Source: Candidatus Aenigmatarchaeota archaeon (GTDB taxonomy: Archaea > Aenigmatarchaeota > Aenigmatarchaeia > GW2011-AR5). From it: a stretch of 11,421 nt of DNA. Positions 6,328 through 11,421 of this stretch are shown one piece after another. The notes under the pieces were generated by a model. It saw only the letters and a list, made by a program, of their open reading frames with translations, was not told the DNA's origin and did no database searches. The position numbers were made by a program, and so were the translations under genes. Within the stretch, counting starts at the first letter, position 1. Every line of letters starts with the position of its first letter. Location: positions 1 through 11,421 of the forward strand of contig JACQNW010000124.1 in the NCBI GenBank assembly GCA_016202845.1. The letters are read 5' to 3'.

Positions 6328-6783
6328 TTACATCAATACAGCTTCCAGAATTTCCTTTGCATGGCCCATTGGGTTAACCTTTGGAAAGATTCTCATGATT
6401 TTGCCCTGCTCATCGACTATGAAAGTCTTTCTTATAATTCCATCGTATGTACGGCCATACATCTGTTTCTCGCCCCATGCGCCGTATTTTTCTGCGACTT
6501 TCTTGTCGTCAACCAGCAAGGGGAAATTCAACTTGTTTTTGGCGATGAATTTTTTATGTGATTCAGCAGAGTCCTTGCTTATCCCGAACAAATGAGCCCT
6601 TCTTTTTATCCTGTCGTATGACAAAGAAAACTCACAAGCTTCCAGCGTGCAGCCTGAAGTCATGTCCTTTGGATAGAAGTAGATAACGACCTTCTGGCCT
6701 TTGAAATTCGAAAGCCTTACTTTATTGCCGTCCTGATCGGAAAGCTCAAAATCTGGCGCAGGAGAACCGATGTTTAATGGCAT
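6328..6783 (-). CDS. bcp: Peroxiredoxin, Bcp/PrxQ type
   Basis: The 151-aa product reduces hydrogen peroxide and organic peroxides in the cytoplasm, using thioredoxin-like donors. It has full family length and a thioredoxin fold with GxxAPDFEL at the start. The peroxidatic cysteine is C45 and the resolving cysteine is C50 in DMTSGCTLEACEF. This CxxxxC spacing within one helix is the mark of PrxQ/Bcp enzymes. The usual Pro-x-x-x-Thr-x-x-Cys motif is changed: Ser (S43) replaces the residue commonly written as Pro in TPGC. The start at 6783 faces a divergent gene at 6842 across an AT-rich shared promoter region, and a hairpin follows the stop. Confidence 0.95.
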   Translation of the reverse strand: MPLNIGSPAPDFELSDQDGNKVRLSNFKGQKVVIYFYPKDMTSGCTLEACEFSLSYDRIKRRAHLFGISKDSAESHKKFIAKNKLNFPLLVDDKKVAEKYGAWGEKQMYGRTYDGIIRKTFIVDEQGKIMRIFPKVNPMGHAKEILEAVLM

Positions 6784-6801
6784 GATAATTATATGTCAAG
6801 A

Positions 6802-6840
6802 GAATTATTTAACTTATAAAATTATTTGCAATTATAATTT
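6802..6840. promoter_or_regulatory. Shared divergent promoter between bcp and the unrecognised gene
   Basis: CTTATAAAAT (6813-6822) is centred about 25 bases before the plus-strand ATG at 6842, and the same block read backwards (TTTTATAAG) lies about 33 bases before the bcp ATG at 6783. A second minus-strand box, TAAATAATT (6803-6811), is 25 bases away from bcp. One TATA cluster may therefore serve both directions. Confidence 0.45.
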
Positions 6841-6841
6841 C

Positions 6842-7357
6842 ATGCAAATTTTTTATATGTTGAGATCACACCCTTCGCGCAAAAAACTTGAAGAAATTCA
6901 CAATAAGACTTCTATAATGCACATGGGCAGCTTAAGTGAAATGAGGTCTGTCGCTGATATGAGGCTTGTTGAGCCGCGTAGTTATGCTGAAGACGCGTCT
7001 TCTATGCCATATAAGGAATGTTGGTGGTATCTTTTTGAAAATTCTAATGCCAGACGAATTGGCATAGGCGATATTGATTATAAGTTAAAAGAAGAAGTCT
7101 GGATGCGACCCTCTATTGAACCAAAACCAGATACAATTGCAGCTTATCTTGGTGAAGATACTGGTGTATACAAAGGCGTTAAGCACCGGATAATAATGCA
7201 TGTCGGACGTGTACTTGAAGTAAAATTTGATGCCATAACTGTGAGATCAAAATTTGGGGCAGGTGATGTTTTTGAGCATCCTATTGAATGCGTACCATTG
7301 TTCTATGGCAGATACGCAAAATTTGTAGACATACCGGGCTTTTTTGACGAATATTAG
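6842..7357 (+). CDS. Unrecognised protein, 171 aa
   Basis: I do not recognise this protein. From the ATG at 6842 it is a soluble-looking chain of 171 residues with no signal peptide or membrane segment. It has a basic N-terminus (LRSHPSRKKLEEIHNK), a Trp pair in the middle (ECWWYLF) and a C-terminal half rich in predicted beta strand (RIIMHVGRVLEVKFDAITVR). The end is hydrophobic and acidic (VDIPGFFDEY). The start at 6842 is chosen because a TATA box lies 25 bases upstream. A second ATG at 6857 is possible. The stop is only 1 base from the end of the convergent GMP synthase gene. Codon usage looks like that of its neighbours, and the length and clean promoter argue that it is real. Confidence 0.7.
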   Translation: MQIFYMLRSHPSRKKLEEIHNKTSIMHMGSLSEMRSVADMRLVEPRSYAEDASSMPYKECWWYLFENSNARRIGIGDIDYKLKEEVWMRPSIEPKPDTIAAYLGEDTGVYKGVKHRIIMHVGRVLEVKFDAITVRSKFGAGDVFEHPIECVPLFYGRYAKFVDIPGFFDEY

Positions 7358-7358
7358 G

Positions 7359-9179
7359 TTACTCCCATTCTGTCGTGCCGCCGGGCTTGTCTGACAAGTC
7401 AAACACAAAAGTGCCTGGCGGAATGAGTGGATTTTCTTTTGCTCTGGCTACAATTGCATCATAAGCTTCCCATGGAAATTCATCTGGTTTTTGAAGAGGA
7501 CGGCATGTCCTGAAATCTTTTGAATCAACATCCCTTATCACAAAAATAGGGCGGTCTTCTGGCCCGCTGAACATTATAACAGGCACTTGGGCGGCATGAA
7601 CTTCATAGTCATCCATCGTTCTTTCTACCACTTCGGTTGCTTCACGAAGAACATCTAAATTTTTCCTCTCTAAGCGATAGTTATGTGAATCACTGAACCG
7701 TTCTTGATCAAGAGGTATTTCTTGTGGAAGGTACAAAACCCTGCAAACATCAAGCTTATTGATCATTTCTTTTGCCCCTCTTCTGGCAGCTTTCCAGTCG
7801 CGGCTGCCTGACATAAGTGCAGCGTGCTCAAATGCTCTGCCATCGCCTTTGAGTCCAACGCCTTTTCTGGGCAAGACAACTCCTGAAAAACTGTATCTTG
7901 AAGCAGTTTGCCGAACACTTTCTGCCAATTGGGAATCAATAGGATATGAACCTGCTATAAATCTTATATACAAACCAGGCCCTGGAAAAGGCTGTCTTTC
8001 TGAAATTTGACTGCCAAACCCAATAGTTCTTGCAACCAATCTTGACCTGTCTTTAGTCAGCATCGAAAGCGGAGTAACTTTTGGAACGCCTTTCCAAAGC
8101 TCTTCTGCCTCAGTGTTGTGATGCGTCTTGATAACATCAGCTGTTCCTCTGTCTTCGCCTTTTTTGCCAGCTTCTTTGCCGCTTTCACGCAAATCTGTGG
8201 CAAGCGTTCCTTGTGCAAGAACTGCCATTCCATCATCCATGCCGTAGCTTTTCATTAGTTCAAGTCCTATATTTGCATACGTCCTGGAAAATGATTTTCG
8301 CTTTGCCTGTGGATCATGAATACCGGCAAGTTCTTTTAAAAATCTCTCAGACTTGTCGTGAATCTTGACATCTATTCCCAGTGATTCGCCCAATGTTCTT
8401 TGAACATAAGCAGCTTCTCCTTTTCTTCCATTTCCCATTTCCAGGTATATCGGCACTGTTTTCACGCCAGCCATTAGGCACAGTTTCGCTACGACAGACG
8501 AATCAACACCGCCACTAGCAAGTACAACTGCAGTTTTATTGCCAACCTCCTCTCGCAGCGTGTATAATGCTTCTTCTACAAATTTGCCAGCTTCGAATTC
8601 TTCTGCAGCCTGTGTTTTGGAGGTTAGACTGCACAAATCTGCGAAATTGCTGAAAATCTGCTTGCCTGATTGTGTATGAGTTGCTTCAGGATGAAATTGA
8701 ACGCCCCAAAAATTATTATAACGTATAACAGCCGGCACACCTTCCTCGGTCTTGGCCATGACGTCATAACAGCCGTTTCTATCAATAGAATCACCATGAT
8801 TCATCCATACGGTTGTTTCCAGTTCTACGTTCTCAAATAGAGGATCGTCCTGCAATATTGTCATTCTTGTTTCGCCGTACTCTCTTGTCCTTCTGTGAAA
8901 GCCTCCTCCATAGAGTTGTGCACCTAATCCAAAACCATAACAGATTCCTAATTTTGGAACAGGCAGAGCAAGAATATTAGGTGCGCACTTTGGAGCGTCA
9001 GTTTCGTAGACGCCTTTGGCACCGCCTGAAAGAATAATTCCTGCTGCATCTTCAATATCACTTGCAGGAGTATCATATGGAAATAGTCGTGCATTGAACC
9101 CAAGATCTTCAAAACGATTTCTTATAACATCAGCAAGCTGTCCGCCAAAATCTAAAACAGCTAAGTACGGCTTTTGCAT
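7359..9179 (-). CDS. guaA: GMP synthase (glutamine-hydrolysing), single-chain long type
   Basis: This enzyme turns XMP into GMP using ATP and ammonia from glutamine, the last step of guanine nucleotide synthesis. The 606-aa protein has an N-terminal glutamine amidotransferase (1-185) with nucleophile C80 in GICYGFG and the partner residues H163 and E165 in FHPEATH. The ATP pyrophosphatase domain follows, with the P-loop SGGVDSS (222-228), LAQGTL, IKTHHN (350-355) and RQPFPGPGL (395-403). The C-terminal dimerisation domain ends in KPGGTTEWE. It is about 80 residues longer than E. coli GuaA (525 aa), and the extra part lies in the dimerisation domain, with GLKGDGR and VIR...DF...TTEWE resembling the long eukaryotic form. 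Many archaea split this enzyme into two subunits. It lies 2 bases after pcn and is surely co-transcribed with it. Confidence 0.95.
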   Translation of the reverse strand: MQKPYLAVLDFGGQLADVIRNRFEDLGFNARLFPYDTPASDIEDAAGIILSGGAKGVYETDAPKCAPNILALPVPKLGICYGFGLGAQLYGGGFHRRTREYGETRMTILQDDPLFENVELETTVWMNHGDSIDRNGCYDVMAKTEEGVPAVIRYNNFWGVQFHPEATHTQSGKQIFSNFADLCSLTSKTQAAEEFEAGKFVEEALYTLREEVGNKTAVVLASGGVDSSVVAKLCLMAGVKTVPIYLEMGNGRKGEAAYVQRTLGESLGIDVKIHDKSERFLKELAGIHDPQAKRKSFSRTYANIGLELMKSYGMDDGMAVLAQGTLATDLRESGKEAGKKGEDRGTADVIKTHHNTEAEELWKGVPKVTPLSMLTKDRSRLVARTIGFGSQISERQPFPGPGLYIRFIAGSYPIDSQLAESVRQTASRYSFSGVVLPRKGVGLKGDGRAFEHAALMSGSRDWKAARRGAKEMINKLDVCRVLYLPQEIPLDQERFSDSHNYRLERKNLDVLREATEVVERTMDDYEVHAAQVPVIMFSGPEDRPIFVIRDVDSKDFRTCRPLQKPDEFPWEAYDAIVARAKENPLIPPGTFVFDLSDKPGGTTEWE

Positions 9180-9181
9180 AG

Positions 9182-9931
9182 TTATTCTTCTACTCTTGGC
9201 GCAAGAATGAAGCTGAGACCAGCTTTGCCCGGGACATTGAAAACCATTTTCAGTGGGTAATCAGTGGCCATATAGATTTCTGCCTCTTCTGAGAGCTTCT
9301 TGGCTTTGATTATTTTTTTCAAATAGTCCAATGAATACCTTGCCCTGACAGGCTCCCCAATTTCCAGTATTTTCAAATCATGGCCGTCTGCAAGCACTTC
9401 CAGCTCAGTAGAAGAGACGTCGCTCTGTGCCTGGACAAGAAAAGCATCCTTTCTGACTGTAATGACTGCAGAATCTGTTATCAAATCGGCATCTTCAATC
9501 CCGCTAGTAAGCAGGTCTGAATTCATCCGTAAATGTGTTGAAAATTCAAGCTTATCCATGGGCGGTGTTTCTTCCCTTGAAATATCAATCAAAGGCAGCG
9601 TGAACCTACGGGTTGACTTGCCTGATAATGTAATATAGAGCTTGTTTTCAGAAAGCCTCATCTTGAGACGGTCATCAGGGCCGGCTCTGCGGAGAATCTG
9701 AAGAAGATTAAGCAAGTTAATCCCAATCTTAGAATCTTGATCGTCATGTGTGTATTCTTTGAATGCATTCCTGTGCATCTTGAATTCAACCACTGTAACA
9801 ACAGCTCGGTCGGCGGCTAAAAGCTCTATCCCTGTGTCTTTAGCTACAAATTCTGCTTCGTCAATAAGCTCTGCGATTGTTGCTATGCTGTCCCTGAATA
9901 AAGAAATGTCATCTATTGTTGCTTCAAACAT
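9182..9931 (-). CDS. pcn: DNA polymerase sliding clamp PCNA
   Basis: PCNA forms a ring around DNA that holds DNA polymerase, ligase, flap endonuclease and other PIP-box partners. From the ATG at 9931 the product is 249 aa, the usual archaeal length, beginning MFEATIDD. Two clamp domains are joined by the connector loop DISREETPPMDKLEF (about 116-130). LLAADRAVVTVVEF (37-50), SLDYLKKIIKA (200-210), YPLKMVFNV and the C-terminal FILAPRVEE are typical. The frame is open further up, to GTG 9970 and ATG 9958, but 9931 matches the family start and has GGTG 7 bases upstream. A TATA-like box near 9989 would give a short leader. The gene leads a two-gene operon with guaA. One copy is seen, so a homotrimer is expected. 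Confidence 0.96.
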   Translation of the reverse strand: MFEATIDDISLFRDSIATIAELIDEAEFVAKDTGIELLAADRAVVTVVEFKMHRNAFKEYTHDDQDSKIGINLLNLLQILRRAGPDDRLKMRLSENKLYITLSGKSTRRFTLPLIDISREETPPMDKLEFSTHLRMNSDLLTSGIEDADLITDSAVITVRKDAFLVQAQSDVSSTELEVLADGHDLKILEIGEPVRARYSLDYLKKIIKAKKLSEEAEIYMATDYPLKMVFNVPGKAGLSFILAPRVEE

Positions 9932-9983
9932 TGCATGCACCGACGCATCAGCGTCCATCAACTTTTTCACTTTTGTTCATTTT

Positions 9984-9995
9984 GTAAATAAATGC
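9984..9995 (-). promoter_or_regulatory. Probable TATA box of the pcn-guaA operon
   Basis: On the minus strand CATTTATTTAC lies centred near 9989, which predicts transcription from about 9963 and a leader of about 30 bases before the ATG at 9931. The leader would carry the GGTG ribosome site. Confidence 0.4.
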
Positions 9996-10026
9996 ATGGA
10001 ATCTTTTAATAGGAATAAATCTTCTG

Positions 10027-10389
10027 TTACATTGTAATTCTTAAGCCACTGCCTGATGGTTGTGAGTCAACATAAGTTAATTCCTGGCCAGGGAAAATCA
10101 TATTTGAGTCTTTTATTTTACCACGATTCTGATCATAGATTTCTTGCCAAATTACTTTATGACCTGCACTTTCACTAACACTTTCTGCTATTCTTGTTAG
10201 ATTATCGCCAGGTTCAACAACAATCTTATATTCTGTAGACCAGTATGGGGAGAATTCCATTATAACTCCGCCAGCTTCTACTCTTGGATGCTTCAAGCCT
10301 TTGTTTTCTGCTTTGATGTCAAAAGCTCCTGCTATGGGGCTGTAGAGTACGCTTGCAACAGCGATTCCCGCTAGATATGAAAATTTCAT
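10027..10389 (-). CDS. Exported LysM-domain protein
   Basis: The 120-aa product starts with a signal peptide (MKFSYLAGIAVASVLY, then SPIAGA) with a likely cleavage after A22 (AGA|F), so it should be exported or membrane-anchored. Residues 54-106 are a LysM domain: YKIVVEPGDNLTRIA at the start and IWQEIYDQNRGKI leading to the closing IFPGQEL. LysM binds N-acetylglucosamine-containing glycans such as peptidoglycan or chitin. The ATG at 10389 is favoured over upstream in-frame starts because GGTGAT sits 3 bases ahead and because the signal peptide begins there. The gene follows the OB-fold gene with 4 bases between stop and start. Most archaea lack peptidoglycan, so the target may be a surface glycan or that of a partner cell (inference). 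Confidence 0.88.
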   Translation of the reverse strand: MKFSYLAGIAVASVLYSPIAGAFDIKAENKGLKHPRVEAGGVIMEFSPYWSTEYKIVVEPGDNLTRIAESVSESAGHKVIWQEIYDQNRGKIKDSNMIFPGQELTYVDSQPSGSGLRITM

Positions 10390-10392
10390 TTT

Positions 10393-10398
10393 ATCACC
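10393..10398 (-). promoter_or_regulatory. GGTGAT ribosome site overlapping the OB-fold stop codon
   Basis: GGTGAT, an exact match to the archaeal 16S anti-Shine-Dalgarno tail, contains the TGA stop of the OB-fold gene and lies 3 bases before the LysM ATG. This arrangement suggests translational coupling of the two genes. Confidence 0.65.
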
Positions 10399-10720
10399 CA
10401 TATATCTGCTTGTAGAGCCTTTTGTTGACATCCGACAAGTCTTGCACAGTTTCTGCCCTTAGTTCGTATTTGTTTTCAAGCTGGAGAACGCGGGTAAAAA
10501 TGCGCACAAAGCTTCCTACTTTTGCCGACTGCTCTGAAATAACCTCAGCTTGTCCGGTCCCATCATCCAAAAGAATAGATCCATTCTGGCAATCTATGAC
10601 AGTTCCTACAAGCCTTAGCCTGATATCTTTTTCATTGACGTCTCTTATTGCTTTTAGGACAGCAGGCATGCGCCTGAATGCGAATTGCTGATTTGGACTT
10701 TCCTGATTAGCTGCTTCCAT
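10394..10720 (-). CDS. Small OB-fold nucleic-acid-binding protein
   Basis: The 108-aa product is predicted to be a single OB fold of the RPA/tRNA-anticodon-binding kind. After a polar N-terminus comes RLVGTVIDCQNGSILLDDGTGQAEVI (about 36-61), whose GTV...G.I.LDDGTG pattern is the OB strand 1 to 3 signature. VGSFVRIFTRVLQLENKYELRAETVQDLSD (about 68-97) gives the later strands. Such proteins bind single-stranded DNA or RNA, or act as small subunits of RPA-like complexes. The ATG at 10720 lies 26 bases after a clear TATA box (TATAAATA), so the mRNA is leaderless; an in-frame TTG at 10726 is less likely. It is the first gene of an OB-fold/LysM operon that lies upstream of pcn, which fits a role in DNA replication or repair but does not prove it. 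Confidence 0.8.
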   Translation of the reverse strand: MEAANQESPNQQFAFRRMPAVLKAIRDVNEKDIRLRLVGTVIDCQNGSILLDDGTGQAEVISEQSAKVGSFVRIFTRVLQLENKYELRAETVQDLSDVNKRLYKQIYG

Positions 10721-10741
10721 ATGCAAAATTAGTCAGGAAAT

Positions 10742-10749
10742 TATTTATA
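10742..10749 (-). promoter_or_regulatory. TATA box of the OB-fold/LysM operon
   Basis: TATAAATA on the minus strand is centred about 25 bases before the ATG at 10720, giving a leaderless transcript. A 13-bp inverted repeat begins 2 bases upstream of it, next to the BRE position. Confidence 0.65.
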
Positions 10750-10751
10750 GC

Positions 10752-10790
10752 TAACCAAATAAATAATCCCGATATTAATTTATTTGGTTA
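10752..10790. repeat. Perfect 13-bp inverted repeat next to the OB-fold promoter
   Basis: TAACCAAATAAAT (10752-10764) and ATTTATTTGGTTA (10778-10790) are exact reverse complements with a 13-base spacer. The proximal arm abuts the BRE/TATA of the OB-fold gene, a position where archaeal activators or repressors often bind. It could also be a hairpin in an upstream RNA. Confidence 0.75.
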
Positions 10791-10792
10791 CA

Positions 10793-10841
10793 TATAGCTC
10801 AAAAGGAATTCATATCCGGATTGTTTCCTTTTAGAGCTATA
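10793..10841. repeat. 16-bp inverted repeat with one bulge
   Basis: TATAGCTCAAAAGGAA (10793-10808) pairs with TTCCTTTT and GAGCTATA (10825-10841), with one unpaired A at 10833. The loop contains the palindrome ATCCGGAT. It lies 2 bases from the neighbouring 13-bp inverted repeat and forms a second long hairpin. No TATA box or gene explains it directly. Confidence 0.75.
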
Positions 10842-10882
10842 AGAAGATTCCTATGACAATGCTGTAGAAATTCCCAGTTCAT

Positions 10883-10915
10883 CAGGTTCAGAAGAACCTG
10901 CCGCGCTTTCTGCGG
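10883..10915 (-). terminator. Two small GC-rich hairpins after the zinc-ribbon gene
   Basis: CAGGTTC-AGAA-GAACCTG (10883-10900) is a perfect 7-bp stem with a 4-base loop, directly followed by CCGC-GCTTTCT-GCGG (10901-10915). They lie downstream of the minus-strand zinc-ribbon gene and may end or protect its transcript. There is no T-tract next to them, so the function is uncertain. Confidence 0.35.
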
Positions 10916-10945
10916 ACTGTTATGCATGGTTTTACTTTTAGTGAG

Positions 10946-11170
10946 TTACAAATGCATGAAGAACATAAGGCCGCCGCAATTTTCACACCTTTGCGGAGCC
11001 CTATTGTCTTGCTTAGAAAAATTACATCTCTGGCATCGTAACTGTATGGTGAACACAGAGACTATTGCAATTCCTATTATATAAATGACGTGATTTTTTG
11101 GAATTTTCATGGGCTGCAATAATTTTAAATATGCAATGATTACAAAGAGCACTAAAAGTAGGGCACTCAT
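10946..11170 (-). CDS. Small membrane protein with C-terminal zinc ribbon
   Basis: From the ATG at 11170 the product is 74 aa. Residues 3-18 (SALLLVLFVIIAYLKLL region) and 27-44 (HVIYIIGIAIVSVFTIQL) are hydrophobic and look like two membrane helices. The rest is a zinc ribbon with C46, C49, C62 and C65 in two CxxC pairs (LRCQRCNFSK and RCENCGG). Such proteins are common as unnamed small genes in archaea. The cysteine-rich end would face the cytoplasm if both termini are inside. The frame is open upstream to 11287, but the added residues look non-coding. There is no clear Shine-Dalgarno. The upstream region holds a perfect palindrome that overlaps TATA-like DNA. I do not know its function. Confidence 0.65.
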   Translation of the reverse strand: MSALLLVLFVIIAYLKLLQPMKIPKNHVIYIIGIAIVSVFTIQLRCQRCNFSKQDNRAPQRCENCGGLMFFMHL

Positions 11171-11172
11171 GC

Positions 11173-11201
11173 CTGCAACAATCTTTAAATATTTGTTGCA
11201 G
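11173..11201. promoter_or_regulatory. Perfect 9-bp palindrome over a divergent promoter
   Basis: CTGCAACAA (11173-11181) and TTGTTGCAG (11193-11201) are exact reverse complements with an 11-base spacer that holds TTTAAATAT. On the plus strand this TATA-like box predicts a start near 11213. The two half-sites, about two helical turns apart, flank a TATA-like core, which is the form of a dimeric repressor operator. Confidence 0.6.
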
Positions 11202-11215
11202 AAGTGAGAGAATAA

Positions 11216-11266
11216 ATGAAATCCGTTCAACGGATTGTAGAAAAGCTTCCAGGAACATGGAAATGA
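11216..11266 (+). CDS. Possible leaderless 16-aa upstream peptide
   Basis: An ATG at 11216 lies about 28 bases after the TATA-like core of the palindrome and opens a 16-codon frame (MKSVQRIVEKLPGTWK). Its TGA stop overlaps an ATG (ATGA) that opens a further 10-codon frame ending at 11295, beside the ribosome site of the acidic microprotein. It may be a leader peptide. A 6-bp hairpin (AATCCG/CGGATT, 11220-11236) sits inside it. No homology is known to me and this could be chance. Confidence 0.22.
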   Translation: MKSVQRIVEKLPGTWK

Positions 11267-11293
11267 TTCTGAAGGGAGCAACAACAAAAAGGT

Positions 11294-11298
11294 AGGTG
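11294..11298 (+). promoter_or_regulatory. Shine-Dalgarno AGGTG of the acidic microprotein
   Basis: AGGTG, inside GGTAGGTG, lies 6 bases before the ATG at 11305. The spacing is normal and supports translation of this very short frame. Confidence 0.6.
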
Positions 11299-11304
11299 TT
11301 AGAA

Positions 11305-11397
11305 ATGAAGAAAAAATGGATGGAAGATGACGACGATTGGGAAGACGACGAAGACGATGATGAAGGCGAAGATGACGACGATGTGGACGAAGAATAA
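11305..11397 (+). CDS. Extremely acidic 30-aa microprotein
   Basis: The 30-residue product starts MKKKWMEDDDDWEDDEDDD and contains 14 Asp and 7 Glu, so 21 of 30 residues are acidic. Three Lys and two Trp (W5, W12) lie near the start. A Shine-Dalgarno site (AGGTG) with normal spacing, a TATA box further up and a T-rich end after the stop (11401-11416) make it a credible transcription and translation unit. Asp and Glu codons are mixed (GAT, GAC, GAA), which argues against a pure DNA repeat. Short acidic tails of this kind often mimic nucleic acid, buffer metals or bind basic proteins, but no function is known here. The stop at 11395-11397 is just inside the window. Confidence 0.6.
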   Translation: MKKKWMEDDDDWEDDEDDDEGEDDDDVDEE

Positions 11398-11421
11398 ATT
11401 GGTTTTCTTTTTTCTTATAAC

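Noticed and set aside
10799..10927. 42-codon minus-strand frame in line with the zinc-ribbon gene after its stop
   Set aside because: It has no ribosome site or TATA box and is overlaid by three hairpins; continuation of the same frame is probably chance.
1..11421. tRNA, rRNA, RNase P or SRP RNA genes
   Set aside because: No T-loop GTTCRANNC with a matching acceptor stem and no conserved rRNA or SRP motif was found by eye on either strand.

Overview
The window looks like a piece of an archaeal chromosome. It carries a sliding-clamp PCNA of archaeal/eukaryotic type, a tubulin-like FtsZ of archaeal type, and many starts that sit 25-27 bases after an archaeal TATA box with no leader. A second class of starts uses Shine-Dalgarno motifs (GGAGGT, GGTGAT, AGGTG) that match the archaeal 16S tail. 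The DNA is AT-rich and tightly packed, with short intergenic gaps. A small-genome (DPANN-like) lineage is plausible, but nothing here fixes the taxon.

Layout, left to right. At 1-747 (-) lies a class I SAM methyltransferase that runs off the left edge. At 748-1020 is a divergent intergenic region with the first copy of an 89-bp hairpin repeat. At 1021-2355 (+) is a PurD-like ATP-grasp protein, followed 4 bases after its stop by a second copy of the same repeat. At 2544-3407 (+) is an AbiEii-like nucleotidyltransferase with no visible antitoxin partner. From about 3497 to 3802 there is a strong TATA box and a long structured non-coding leader in front of ftsZ (3803-4888), which ends in stacked hairpins and a U-tract terminator. 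On the minus strand follow a 352-aa methyltransferase with an extra N-terminal domain (5037-6095) and a Bcp/PrxQ peroxiredoxin (6328-6783). The peroxiredoxin shares a promoter region with an unrecognised plus-strand gene (6842-7357).

The right half is mostly on the minus strand. A small OB-fold protein (10394-10720) is translationally coupled to a secreted LysM protein (10027-10389). Then come PCNA (9182-9931) and, 2 bases after it, a single-chain GMP synthase of the long type (7359-9179). At the far right, a small two-helix membrane zinc-ribbon gene (10946-11170, -) and an extremely acidic 30-residue microprotein (11305-11397, +) diverge from a promoter that contains a perfect palindrome.

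The genes mix core information and cell-cycle functions (PCNA, FtsZ, GMP synthase for nucleotide supply, OB-fold protein) with accessory ones (nucleotidyltransferase, LysM protein, microprotein). I see no tRNA, rRNA, CRISPR array or transposase gene. The most unusual parts are the paired 89-bp structured repeats that bracket the PurD-like gene, the long ftsZ leader, the two adjacent inverted repeats upstream of the OB-fold/LysM operon, and the acidic microprotein.
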